Source of the DNA: Antennarius striatus
Taxonomy: Eukaryota; Chordata; Actinopteri; Lophiiformes; Antennariidae
Length of the DNA: 64,000 nucleotides
Direction: 5' to 3'
Assembly: GCF_040054535.1 (NCBI RefSeq)
Contig: NC_090794.1
Coordinates: 2,603,501-2,667,500, forward strand
A program made the translations under genes and the position numbers. Shown here one piece after another: positions 1 to 11,458 of the stretch; within the stretch, counting starts at the first letter, position 1; the number at the start of each line of letters is the position of its first letter. Under the pieces are notes generated by a model. That model worked only from the letters and a program-made list of their open reading frames with translations. It made no database searches and was not told the DNA's origin.

Positions 1-29
1 AAGGAAACAGAGATTTATAGTAGACAAAC

Positions 30-2815
30 CTTCAGAGCATGACTCAGGAGGACCTTCTGCAGTCTGGCTTCTCCTTCGCCTCTTGCCTCCATGCATGGAC
101 ATTCCCTGTCGGTGAAACGGGTTCATAAAAAAAAGGATCATCACAAGAACGGTTAATCCTTTTTGTTGTGCCATCACTGCTTTCTGTCCTCTGGTATCTA
201 GTCTTGATCTCGATAAGATGACCTGATCAAAAAAGAAAGTACTCTCTCCACCAACGCCCTCCGGGGTGATATCAGCTCGATGACACATCACAAATTACCC
301 CCCTCAAAATTGATAATTTAATCTCCCAGATCTGGATTATGATCTGGATCCACTTCCTCATGCTGGCGGTATCTTATTTGACTGATCTAGTATAATTTTT
401 TATTTCATAATATAGAAGTAATGTGAAAAAAGTGAAAATATTAGAACTGTAACTCTATAAATATCTCACCTGATGTGGAAGCCATCAGTATCCCCTACCC
501 ACAATGCAATGCTGACGATGGTTCGCTTCAGCTGCGGCACAATCGGAACAAAGAAGGAGTGAATGTCTGAACGCTGATGGGGACAAACTCTGCATGCGAC
601 CTGAAACACACCTGAGGCCGCAGCAACAGCAGGGCTTCATCCACGTCTTCTACCGCTGCTTGAACGGCAGCCTGAACAAGAACACAGACAGACTGAGACA
701 ACAACGCTCACGCTTCAAAAAAAGAAAGAATAGCAGATCAGAAATCTTGTTTATGGATGAATTGATAACAGAGAGGATGAAGACTTTACCTGCTGCTGCT
801 CACAGGCACAGAGCTGATCAATGTGAACGAAGACGAGGAGCAACTTCCAATCTTTGTCCGTATCAGTGACCTAAAAGAGAAGATCAACCACCTTTAGCCA
901 TTTTATGTCCACTAGATGTTAAAGAGTCACTTTCAATTCCAAGTAAGGTGCACAACTAGTTTCCTTACACGTAAAGAAAAAATAAGTCTGATTAACATCC
1001 AAATTCATATATAAAATAAACTGGGAGGATATAATAATTATCCTTTATGTACCTGATTTTGTTGGAGATGTGGGGATATTTCTTTGGCTTGCTCCAGCAA
1101 TGTGCTGCATTAAAACCAAACAAAAGGAAAATACTTCAAACCAAAGCACACAGACTCCTCAGGTGTAGATTCCCACGCGTCTCAGTTTGTACCTGTGGTG
1201 AATTAACTGAGGACCGTACAGCTCTGCTTCACCAGACAGATGACGAACCAGTGCCGGATTGAACAGAGTCATCAGTTCTGATAGAGACATATTACCATTA
1301 ATCATCACTAAATTAACTGGAAATAGTTCCGATATTATAAACAAGTTTATGAGGCACTGTAAGTAAATATTGTTGTTTTTCCAACTCAGTTGAACGTTTC
1401 AAATTTAAACTGCATTTAAAAAACAACTTTTGTTAGTTACAGCCTTAAAATATAGAGAAATAAATTGGATGTGATAATGCTATCTTTACAAACAGTCAAT
1501 AAAAATTGAATAACTGCGATATTTATGTTCATGTCCCGTAAACACTAAAATAAATAATAAATAATAATACATCTTACCACTGAGTCTTGACACCACTGCG
1601 GACAGTTCATAGCTGCAGGAAAAATAAAGACAGAGGTGAGTTTGGAAATTCCGATGATACAAAAATGACTTCCTGTCGCTCACCTGTTCCGGTGAAGTCC
1701 GATGGCGGAGAGCTGAGTGACGTCAGAGGGCCTGACGGTGTCGACTAAAACAGAAAAACACATTTTTTTGTGAAAATCAAACAAGGAGATGAAGGAAGAT
1801 TTGTTTTACTGAAAAAAAAAAAAATTTGATTTTCTTTTCTTAAAAAGTAAAATATATCCCATTGCAATAAAATGCAAAAGAAGTATGAAACTAAAATAGC
1901 AGAAGGGCCTTGTAATCTGATATTGATAGCTACCATCTATAATATTTGTGAAAAAGTTAGGAGAAAACAGGAGAACCTGGAAATTACGATATTTGTAATG
2001 ACACTTAAATGCAACGTCCACGCTGTATTAAAATCTGTGTTTATTATAGCATTTAAATCAGCTCACACATTTGTACCAACGGCAGCGATTAAAATAAGAA
2101 TATGGACTCACCATTTGAAGGGGGAGGCTGTGAGGGGAACATCTGAGCACAAGGAAACCCAGTTACTAAAAGACATCAGGGAAAGACAACAGAAAGCGCA
2201 TTATTATAAACACACAAGTTTAATGTCGTGGAGGGTTAAGATGATTTAATGGTGGGTAAAGTGTAAGTATTAGGATTCTGTGCTATAGTTTCTTTCCCGG
2301 CTTCACACTTTAGTCACCATGTCTCCATGGAAACAGGTGTGAAGCTCACTCTCCTTTCGAGACACAGGGATATAACACCAACTTCCAAGCATTCCACACT
2401 ATTTGATCACTTGAAACTGCAGAATCTCTGGATTCAAACCTTTTCTTAAAGATACTAGAATAGAGGATTCCTCTAGCAAAAAAATACACAAAGCGCAGAG
2501 ACAGTTTTTCCTAAAAAAAAAAAAAAAAAGAATAAATATTTCAATGACAAAAATGAATGACTGACAAAAAAACCCAAAACTTTTGTCCAAACTGAAAATA
2601 CACTTTTAAACTGTAGTTTTGTCTTCTTTTCTCTGCTGATGGGTGCCTAGTCGTATTTCGCAGAATAAAATTCAACTTCATTCCCTAAATCGATACCCCT
2701 TATAAAATCTACCAGCTGATTCTTAATGTTTATGATTGGTTTGAAGCAGACGGTGGGAACCTTTCGTCCATGCGAGGCCCAGGACCGCGAGCATAAGCAG
2801 CTGTCGGAGCATCAT
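30..2815 (-). CDS. plb1: Phospholipase B1-like, N-terminal repeat (5' part of gene, runs off left edge)
   Basis: Membrane-associated phospholipase B1 is a brush-border and secreted GDSL-type lipase made of tandem repeats. Minus-strand exons, 5' to 3': 2761-2815 (signal-peptide exon, MMLRQLLMLAVLGLAW), 2112-2142, 1684-1744, 1578-1612, 1193-1316 (or 1307), 1053-1104, 790-870, 612-671, 470-531, 30-105. From 2112-2142 onward every junction has GT-AG sites and keeps phase. Family landmarks: VRPSDVTQLSAIG (matches the RPADI..ALG block), LMTLFNPALV, TDKDWKLLLVF (matches DWKLVTLF), and a CPC motif in the last exon. The GDSL serine site reads AIGLHRN and the GGND site reads VHIDQ, so this repeat should be inactive, as I recall for repeat 1 of mammalian PLB1. 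The first exon ends in phase 1 while the 2112-2142 exon needs phase 0, so one short exon is unplaced or the true first exon differs. Catalytic repeats, if present, are off-window. Confidence 0.78.
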
Positions 2816-5800
2816 CTCTCTGGTTTTCACTGATTTCTGTCCTGGTGGATCTTTTGTGCAGCCGTTCTCAGCCGTGTCCTCCTTCCCTCTCTCCGTCTGA
2901 AGTCCCTCTACGTCCCTCTCAGTTATACCTGATCCGTATACATGTGAGAAATGTGCAAAAGTGGGCGGGACTGACTTGACCAAAGGACGCAGCCGCTATT
3001 CTTCATCAGTTAACAATAACACTGATAACACACTTTTACTGTAATGAGTGAAAGTGAACTTCTGGATGAACTATTTTTAATCCGCTTTCACTTAATCGTT
3101 CATTTGGTGACAGTAAACATGACAATTAATAACAGGATCTCAGTCTTTAATGGTCGAACCGGAGGCTGTCGTTCTATTTTGAGTTTATCATTAACGATTA
3201 TATAAGCATTGTTTTGTCCTGGGTGTCCCAACTGTTCACCATATATCAGTGGGGAGGCGAACCCATCACAGAATCATCAATCCTTCTCCCTCTTCCTACC
3301 CAAAATAAATATTTTTAATGGGAAAAATCCATCTATCAGTGTGTCCTTTACCAACCCTGATCAAATACTGTACTGGTGTCCACAAAACCCTAAACATTTT
3401 ATTATTATTTAACATCTACTGAAGGCCTTCACACATCAACTTCACCTTGACATTTTTTACCTGACCTTATTAAGCCCTTCAAATATTCATACGACCTCGA
3501 TTACATCAGTGTAACCTCGGTGCATCACGCCATCGTCGAATGGTCATTTTCTCAACATAAACAGCATGATGCAGCAAATCCTGCAGACTTAGGCAAAACA
3601 GGTTATCTGTATCGGTGCTTGAAACGAGTGCCGTTATCACGTTTATTATCTATAGATTTTATGAGCTCAGTGATGTAAAGAAAACAACTTTCCCGCTCAC
3701 CTTACCCCGCACCCCCCCCCCCCCCCATGACATGATGAGAGATTGCAAGAGATTGAAATAAAGAAGTTTAGAATGGAGTATATTGCAGAAAAAGATGTGC
3801 TGTAAGTGGTTTGAATGATGCTAAACATTATCCAATAAGGTTACAGAAATAAATATTCTCCTTACATAACTATACATCGCTATCTCTTATCTCGTCTGAT
3901 TAGAGAGGTGGCCAGAAGGCCAAAGAAGTTAATAAAACAACTAATCACATTTTCCCCTACTACTGTCCATCAGACATTAACGCTGCCACTAATCATGCCA
4001 GCATTTGCACTTTATTAAATCACGTGGACGGTTGTAAATAGGACCAGGTTGATGTTCGATCACTCACGTTGCTCATGCATTCCTTCTACTATGTCTTTCC
4101 TGCAGGTCTTGAATGCTGCAAATATCAGAAAGCTGATTACCTCCACATATGAGGTCAAACTGCATTTACAGCCTGCTATCTCCCCACCCCAAGGACGGTA
4201 ACTTTGCATGAACTTCCTGCAAAGTAGAGACCTTTATCTCCTCAATCTATTGTAATCTTTGAACAGTTGGGCTGAACATAGTGTGCTGTTGTTCGGCTGC
4301 ATGCTAAGACGCCACAACTTTCATCAAAAGCAATTACAGCCTCATTGGCCTAATTGACCTTGATTAAAATCACCATTATTCTTCTAAGTCCAAAGTAGTG
4401 CTGGACTCAGGTTATCTGAGGAGCAGGGGGCAGACAAATTAGGACAGAAGATATATGTCGGTTTGGCAAGACATGATTTCAGATTAGGATTGTTTTATAA
4501 TATGATTCAGATGTTATAACGTCTTGACCTCTGTAATAAAACACAACTGTTTAACCATTTATATTGTAAAAACGGAAGTGAAAAAAAATTCTGTCTCATA
4601 TTTATGAATCAAATCTATTCTTATAACCTGAAAAGGGCTTGAAATTAATGACAGAGGTGAATAAACTTTGTCTGAGACATTTTTAGAAATTCCTCCTGTG
4701 GCAATTTTATTATTTATTATATATATTCCATTCCCTTTTGTTTCATCCCTAATTTTATTTATACATGACAAATTCATTACAGAGCTATTACAGCTGAACA
4801 AAATTGAGCTGTTACAATTTTTTAATAAGAAATACGTAAGATGTGGACGAATTCTTGTATCTAACTGGTTATTCCTGTCTGGAACATATACAGGCGTAAA
4901 GACTAATTTTAATAGTCGATTTCCTCAGAAAGTCTTTTTAGTTAAAGGAAACTATAAAGATGGGAAAAGAAGAAACTACAAGTAAAGGCATAGATGGCCT
5001 AGCTGTCTCCCTATCCCACAAAGTGGAGCAGCAGACCACCAGATGGACGTTATTGGCAGCTGCTTTTCTGGCTGCTTCAGAGCGAACAAACACGATTTGT
5101 CCCCAGATGCAGTTGAGATGAGAGAGATCTCTATGAGGAATCTCAGGCAATCTGCTAATTCCTTTGGCTCACTGTCACATAACTTAAGGTGGAAGGATTT
5201 GAGGTTTCCCAACAGTCTGGTGAACACACATGAACTACCACAGGATAATATAACATGTATGATTCAAACAGTACAGCTGGCCAAGGTGGAGCAAGACAGA
5301 ATATTTACAGTTGAAATAGGTATTTTTCACTTATCAGATGTCACCTGGTTTATTTTTTTTTAAAGTATTTTGTTCTTGTCTATATGATTTTCATGTTACA
5401 TAGTGATGGATGGTTTAATGTATTTGGTAGCTTTGATCGATTGGTCTAATACTGTATTTGCACATTAAAAATGATAGTGCCTTCAATTTATCTTATTTCT
5501 GTCTCAACTTTAAATAAACAATCATTTGGGACTGTTTCATATTCTCCTGATAAGAAATCTCATTACAGAACAAAGCCATATGTCAATCTGTCGCTCAGCA
5601 CCGCCCGACGTTCCTACACTGTTAATCATAATGCGTGGCGTAATCTGCTGCCATCTTGTGGTCATTATTCATTACTGCACTAACCCGCCAAAGGAAAACC
5701 GATATTAGGGAAATCCAATTTTCAAAATAAATGCATTCAGGAAAAAAAAATACTGTTCTGAAGCACGGGTATATGGTCGTAAATCTTCAAAACAGGCTCA

Positions 5801-5940
5801 ACGCGATCTTAAAATTATTTTTTATCGATATCATGATACTCTGACCAATTAGAAACTGCTTTGTTGAAATACAAACGTGTTTACGGATATTATTTTGAAA
5901 GGTCAATGCACGGAAGTTGTTGTCTCACAAGCGCTAGCTT
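2816..5940. other. Intergenic stretch between plb1 and ypel5
   Basis: No gene recognised. It contains a 15-bp C run at 3712-3726 and AT-rich sequence. A short block at about 4960-5260 is open in two plus frames (a 53-codon ORF from 4960, and the frame from 5043) and also in minus frames, without a family match. A segment near 5640-5665 carries the phrase ctgccatcttgtggtc, common in fish transposon ends. The plb1 promoter should lie just above 2815 and the ypel5 promoter just below 6030. Confidence 0.5.
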
Positions 5941-6022
5941 AACCAAAACAAACGCCTTGGTGAACTGCTGCAACTGCGCTTTGTTATTGTTGCCAAACGC
6001 GTCTCATTGATAACGGGACATG

Positions 6023-6030
6023 TATAAATA
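6023..6030 (+). promoter_or_regulatory. TATA-box candidate upstream of the ypel5 leader exon
   Basis: TATAAATA lies about 90-100 bp before a consensus donor (AATATAAG|GTGAGA, exon end at 6121). That donor would join the acceptor at 6760-6761, five bases before the ypel5 start codon. The arrangement suggests a short non-coding first exon of roughly 6050-6121. This is inferred from motif and spacing only. Confidence 0.4.
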
Positions 6031-6049
6031 CTCCAAATCAAGGAAATTT

Positions 6050-6121
6050 GAATGAAAACACTTCAAAGAAAGGATATAATTTTCTCTTTCCAACTGGCAT
6101 TTCGCTAGCTATCAATATAAG
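6050..6121 (+). other. ypel5: Probable 5' non-coding exon of ypel5
   Basis: The exon ends at AATATAAG followed by gtgaga, a strong donor. The next acceptor, tgcctgctggctgcag at 6746-6761, precedes ACACG-ATG of the coding exon. The 5' boundary is only estimated from the upstream TATAAATA. Confidence 0.45.
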
Positions 6122-6766
6122 GTGAGAAACCTGCCTTGTTGTTTGGCCTACTAGCGATTGACATATCTGGATGTTTTGACATTGTTATATTTTTGACAAT
6201 GTGCCATCAGGCAGACCTTTTTGTTACTTTTGATGTCATAATAAGTGACAGTACATCTTTTCCTAGTTAATCATAGAAAGCTAATCCACCGTGAGAATGT
6301 GACACGACTAATGAGGCGTTCAGGAGAGCCACGGAAATCCCACCATTCCAGAGTAAAGGCAGTGAATAGTATTTAAAAAAAAAATTAGCTTGTAACATAA
6401 AGAAACATTTTGTGTTCCAAGAGAAAAATATCGTCTGTCACAAAAGTTTACTTGTTATGTGATGGCGTAGCTACGAATTTGGAAGTTAATCTTTCTATTG
6501 GAAATCATTTATTTACTTTAAAAAAAAAAAAAATCAGCCATACTTGCAGGGACTTTATCACAATGATGCAACATGAACCAAAAGTGACTGATTCAAGTGA
6601 AAACTGAGACCAATAACCAAATCTTTGCAAAGTCACAGAATATATGATCATATTTCTCTCTGCTGTCATGTCAGGCTGTGTCTTCAGTTGCTATAGAAAT
6701 GTGTGTCCCTAATCTACAGGAATAATATTTTATATTGTAGTTTTTTGCCTGCTGGCTGCAGACACG

Positions 6767-7466
6767 ATGGGGAGAATCTTCTTGGATCACATCGGTGGTA
6801 CTCGCCTCTTCTCCTGCGCCAACTGTGACACCATCCTGACCAACCGAGCTGAACTCATCTCCACACGCTTCACTGGCGCCACCGGCCGAGCCTTCCTCTT
6901 CAACAAGGTGGCTGCAAACCACTTCCTTCTCCTGGATCATGGATCAGAAATATGCTGCACTTTAATTGGACCATTGTGAAGCACTTTTATGCACATTTTA
7001 TGTGTGTGATTAAGCGCTATATAAATAAAAGTTGATGGATTGATTGATTTTATACGGATAAAACTCAGAATCAAATAGTCATTTCTCAAATTGTTACTTA
7101 CAATTGTTACTTACTTACAATATAACACTATAACACAATTGTTTTTAAGGTGGTTTTGCTTTAATTGCTGAGAATCTTAAAAAATGCTCAGAAGAAAATC
7201 AGTTAACTGTTATTTTGACCCATATCTTGACTGCCGCCCTCCAGGTGGTGAATCTACAACACAGTGAAGTGCAAGATAGAGTCATGCTGACAGGCAGACA
7301 CATGGTGCGGGACGTCAGCTGCAAGAACTGCAACAGCAAACTGGGCTGGATGTACGAGTTTGCCACCGAGGAAAGCCAGCGCTACAAGGAGGGCCGTGTC
7401 ATCCTGGAGAGGGCGCTGGTCAGAGAGAGCGAAGGCTTTGAGCACGTTCTCTCTGACAACTCGTGA
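6767..7466 (+). CDS. ypel5: Yippee-like 5 zinc-binding protein
   Basis: Two coding exons, 6767-6907 and 7245-7466, join at FLFNK|VVNLQ with GT-AG borders and phase 0, giving 120 residues. The product matches YPEL5 nearly throughout. The Yippee zinc motif C-X2-C-X52-C-X2-C is intact (C17, C20, C73, C76). YPEL5 is a small Yippee-domain protein reported at centrosome and spindle and as an interactor of RANBP9/RANBP10 in the CTLH (GID-like) E3 ligase. Relative to the vertebrate form I recall, the C-terminus is one residue shorter and altered: [10 protein letters not shown] instead of GFEEHVPSDNS. The coding start follows a spliced leader. Polyadenylation signals AATAAA occur at 7995, 8350 and 8541. 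In human, YPEL5 and PLB1 both lie in 2p23, which fits the plb1 neighbour here. Confidence 0.93.
6960..7060 (+). repeat. Teleost retroposon tail-like sequence in the ypel5 intron
   Basis: The phrase aagcgctatataaataaa followed by gttgatggattgattgatt resembles the tandem-ended tails of teleost short retroposons, where (TTGA)n follows a 'gcgctatataaat' segment. It lies wholly inside the 337-bp intron between the two ypel5 coding exons. Family assignment is from memory. Confidence 0.4.
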
Positions 7467-8546
7467 GTTCGCCTGTGCCGCCGCTACAACGCTCAGCCCG
7501 TGCATCCTGCAGCTTCTCCTCCAGCAGCAATGCATGGACAGTACAGTGTGCCATTTGTGAGTAGAGCTACACCACAACATCACAAGCTGGGTCTTTGTGG
7601 GAAGATTAAACAGGAAGTTGATGGACATTTTTCCATATCTAAAAAAAAATCCTTATGTGATGAGTGATAATACCATTGCTTCTCTTCCAACTTAAAATTC
7701 CCTGCAGCTTCGGGATGTACCCGACAAGCTGTGATGTTCATAAGATGTTCTGGTGTGGTGAGATTTTGGCTGCTGCCAGAAGGAGAGGATTCGCTCATGC
7801 TGCCCTACAAGAAGCTCAGATGGAGGATTGAATGGCCTTTAAGGCACTGGACAAGTCTGACAACAGAAGTTCTGGTCACTAAGCAGTGGGCTGCAATGCA
7901 TTCCTTTCCTGACAAATTGTCAGTGTAAGAAATCATTTATTTAAAATAAGAATGAAGTCATTTTCCTTTAATATTAGCATAGTTTTCTCCCTGAAATAAA
8001 AGGACTTCATCAAAGTAAATAGAATTTTAAGCTTGTTGCGTTAGTGTATCATCTTGAACATTTTCTTGGTGTTACTGTCATTGAATCTTGAAAGAGTTCT
8101 GATAACTCAACTTTATTTTATCTTATCCCTAGACTTGATAAGAACAGGTTTTGCTGTGATGGTAAAAAAAAAAAGTCAGCTTTGTCTTCTGCTTCTCAGC
8201 ACACTTTTGCCAGAAATGTCCAGCTGATTTATTGAACTTAATGATGTTCATCTTTTGACTGCTTCATTAATTAACAGATTGTGATTGGTGGCAATCGATT
8301 GATTATTGGAATGGAATTTAGAAACTTTTTTGAGTATTTTTTTTCCCAAAATAAACTTAAATGTTTATCAATGGAATCTGTGTCTGTCTTATATTCAGAT
8401 TTGAAATATGTGTTCTACCTGAACTGAACACAAAATCATTTGAATGCATTATCTTAGGCTTATTTCAGAGCATCTTAAAACAGCTGAAGATCTAATAATT
8501 GCTCGAATTTGTATCTTTTACATGAAAACATGAAGAAGCAAATAAA
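7467..8546 (+). other. ypel5: ypel5 3' untranslated region (probable)
   Basis: Downstream of the stop at 7464-7466 the same strand carries AATAAA at 7995-8000, 8350-8355 and 8541-8546. No further coding signal is seen. The ORFs in this stretch, for example the one at 7731-7928, match no family known to me. The exact 3' end cannot be fixed from sequence alone. Confidence 0.5.
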
Positions 8547-8839
8547 ACAATCCGGTAAAGCTTTGTTTTAAGTTATGTTTGACCTCAGGGTTTCAAACAT
8601 TCCTTCTTGTTTAAAGACAGTTCCCCACACCCAGGCCCGACAGGAAGACTTATTACCTGGGATTAAATAACTGGTTACATCTTCAGTGGTATTTTTTACT
8701 GCCCGTTCTTCTTTCTTTCGTTTACTTTATCCTTCTTTCTTCTTCTTTCTTGCTCTCCTCCTCCGCATATGTTTCACAAACATAATTGTTAAAAGGAAAA
8801 CATGACCCCTCAAAGAAAGAATCAATAACTACGTCAACT

Positions 8840-8930
8840 AAAAGTGACGTCATTACGTGAAGGTTACGTTCGGGGAGTAACCAACCAACAGAAAAAGAGG
8901 TTTCTCGCGCTGCATTCTGGGAAATGCAGG
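8840..8930. promoter_or_regulatory. slc35a1 promoter elements (CRE-like and ZNF143-like)
   Basis: TGACGTCA at 8845-8852 is a full CRE palindrome inside the word ACGTCATTACGT (8847-8858). Further down, gcattctgggaaa (8912-8924) is the reverse complement of the TTTCCCAGAATGC core of the ZNF143/Staf site. Both lie 170-250 bp upstream of the slc35a1 start codon, in a stretch with several CpGs. Promoter role is inferred. Confidence 0.5.
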
Positions 8931-9096
8931 AAGTACGATTCACAGTTAAAATTCTTGGTAATGTCTAGCTGTCATGACGGACTCCACTGCTCTCAGTGAT
9001 TCCACACCCAACATATCGATTTGTTTTAACGGCATGTAACCCGAGGAGGACCACAGACCTGCTTGTCACCGGAACTTAACATAAAACAGCGCAAAC

Positions 9097-11458
9097 ATGG
9101 CCAGCGGTGAGTTGTACGAGCGAATTCAAGCTAGCGGTGTAGGCTAATGCTAGCTGCCTGAGACGCAGCTAACGGACCGAGAGCAGCGTTACGAATAAAA
9201 GATGGGAACTAAAAATGAGCAAAACAGAAGAGCTGTAATGAAGTTAGTGGTTCCTGTAATGTAAGGGAATGCTATGTAGGCTAACAGGTGTCTTCCTTTC
9301 TCAGAAAATGTGAGCGTGTTCTTCAAACTGTACTGCCTGACTGTCATGACACTCGTGGCTGCTACATATACAGTGGCGCTGCGGTACACCAGGACCATCT
9401 CCTCCGGAGACCTGTACTTCTCCACCACCGCGGTGTTCATCACCGAGGTCATTAAATTAATACTGAGTCTGGGGATGCTGACGAAGTAAGTGTTTTTTCT
9501 CCTTAGAGGCTCTATTTACCACGTGTGTTTCCTGTTTGACGTTTAAATGTCACAGGTACACATCATGTGTTTTGGTTCATTGAACAGAATTGCAGATTCG
9601 TCTTTGGTTTTACTGATTCCAAACCCTGAGGATTCTCTGCAGCGATAATGATTTAACAGTAAATGTAATTTCATGGGAAATTGAGAATTTTTCTTTTAAA
9701 GATTCAACCCTTTTTTTTTTTCTCCCCCTTTTCGATCTGTGTTTTCATCTCATCCAGGGAAACGGGAAGTCCTGTCAGATTGAAGAACGCCTTAGTGGAA
9801 CATGTATTCTGCAGCCCGAAAGAACTGCTGAAGCTGAGTGTGCCTTCTCTGGTGTATGCAGTTCAGAATAACATGGCCTTCCTTGCCTTGAGTAACCTTG
9901 ATGCTGCAGTTTATCAGGTAAAAACTGGATGTTTATTTTTTTATGTGTGAATTTGTTGCATCTATGCAACGTACTAACAGCTGCATCTGTGACACAAGTA
10001 AACATCACAGCGACAGCTAACATGTATTTTCACTTTAAATAGAAACACGTCATCCCATATTTGTCCTAACCTGTGTTACATAGGTGACCTATCAGCTGAA
10101 GATCCCGTGCACGGCGTTGTGTACAGTCCTCATGCTGAACCGCTCCCTCAGCCGGCTGCAGTGGTTCTCCGTGTTCATGCTGTGTGGGGGCGTGACGCTC
10201 GTCCAGTGGAAGCCTGCAGAGGCCACTAAAGTTCAGGTTGGTTTGGCAGAAGTTGTAATTTACGTGACGGCTCAGTGATTTATCATCTTTGCCCAGTGAC
10301 TCACTTTGTCCTTTATTGCTGCTATCTCTCTCAGACTACAAGAAGTATTCACCAGCTTTCCTGGTGGTGTTTTTTTTCAGATTGAGCAGAATCCTTTGGT
10401 TGGGTTCACGGCCATCGCTGTTGCTGTCCTTTGCTCTGGATTTGCAGGTAAAAAGGAACAGAATTTTCTCTTTTTTAACTTAAACCTGATTTAAATATGA
10501 CCCTCCTTCTACACTTGATACCATTGAACATATTTTGTCTATCTTAATTTTGATCTCATGGACTACGCTTGAACGTTTTCTTGTACGTAACAGTTTTTTG
10601 TCTACTTCCTGGTTAAGGCGTGTACTTCGAGAAGGTGCTGAAGAGCTCAGACACGTCTCTGTGGGTCAGAAACATCCAGATGTACCTGTCTGGTATCGTC
10701 GTCACCCTGATCGGGGTTTATGTGAACGACGGCGACAAGGTCCTGGAGAAAGGTTTCTTCTTCGGTTACACGCCGTGGGTGTGCTTTGTCGTATGTAAGT
10801 ACTGCTTATTCTAGGACGTTTCCAATGCGCTGCGTTCTTCACAGTATTTTATTTGACTTTGCTTTTTTCTCTTCCAGTCTTGGCCAGCGTGGGCGGCCTG
10901 TACACGTCAGTGGTGGTGAAGTACACTGACAACATCATGAAGGGCTTCTCGGCGGCAGCCGCCATTGTTCTGTCAACTGTGGCGTCTGTCATCTTATTCG
11001 GACTGCATATAAGTATGTTAGATTATCGTCATCTCGCCGTTTTGTCCTGTCTGTTTTTTCTTCTCTTTCCAACGCAGAATATTACAAGACAAAAATTTGG
11101 ATATGCATTTGATTGCTGGACACAGAATCGATAGAATGGACGTGCCTGGGATTTCTAAATCAGCATTAAAATCAAATACGCTCAGAAATTAACTCCAAAA
11201 TCATAGTTGCTTCTAATTTGTGCTCCCCTTTTCCCGATCTGAATATTTTTAAGCATTTTAGACACAAACTTCCAACGTCTTAAAGTCTTAAAATGTCTCA
11301 CTTCACATTTCTTCTTCTCCACAGCGATCTTCTTTGCCTCTGGAGCCATCCTGGTCTGTGTCTCCATTTACCTCTATGGACTTCCAAAGCAGGACACATC
11401 CAGGCTGAGTCGGAAAGACACGGACAACGAATCCAAACAGAAACTGATCACCGTGTGA
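9097..11458 (+). CDS. slc35a1: CMP-sialic acid transporter (nucleotide-sugar transporter family 35)
   Basis: This ten-helix Golgi antiporter exchanges CMP-sialic acid for CMP and feeds all sialylation. Coding exons: 9097-9106, 9305-9485, 9758-9917, 10084-10236, 10381-10447, 10618-10794, 10878-11012, 11325-11458. All have GT-AG borders and consistent phases, totalling 339 codons including stop (338 residues; human 337). Near-identical blocks include [58 protein letters not shown] and [18 protein letters not shown]. The start is the only in-frame ATG before the 10-nt first coding exon (M-A-S-). The C-terminus ends LITV, comparable to the short hydrophobic ER-exit tail of the mammalian transporter. 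A polyadenylation signal lies at 11776-11781. The gene is tail-to-tail with rars2. Confidence 0.97.

Noticed and set aside
594-869. Plus-strand ORF of 91 codons at the left end
   Set aside because: It overlaps two plb1 exons on the other strand whose splice sites and phases are consistent.
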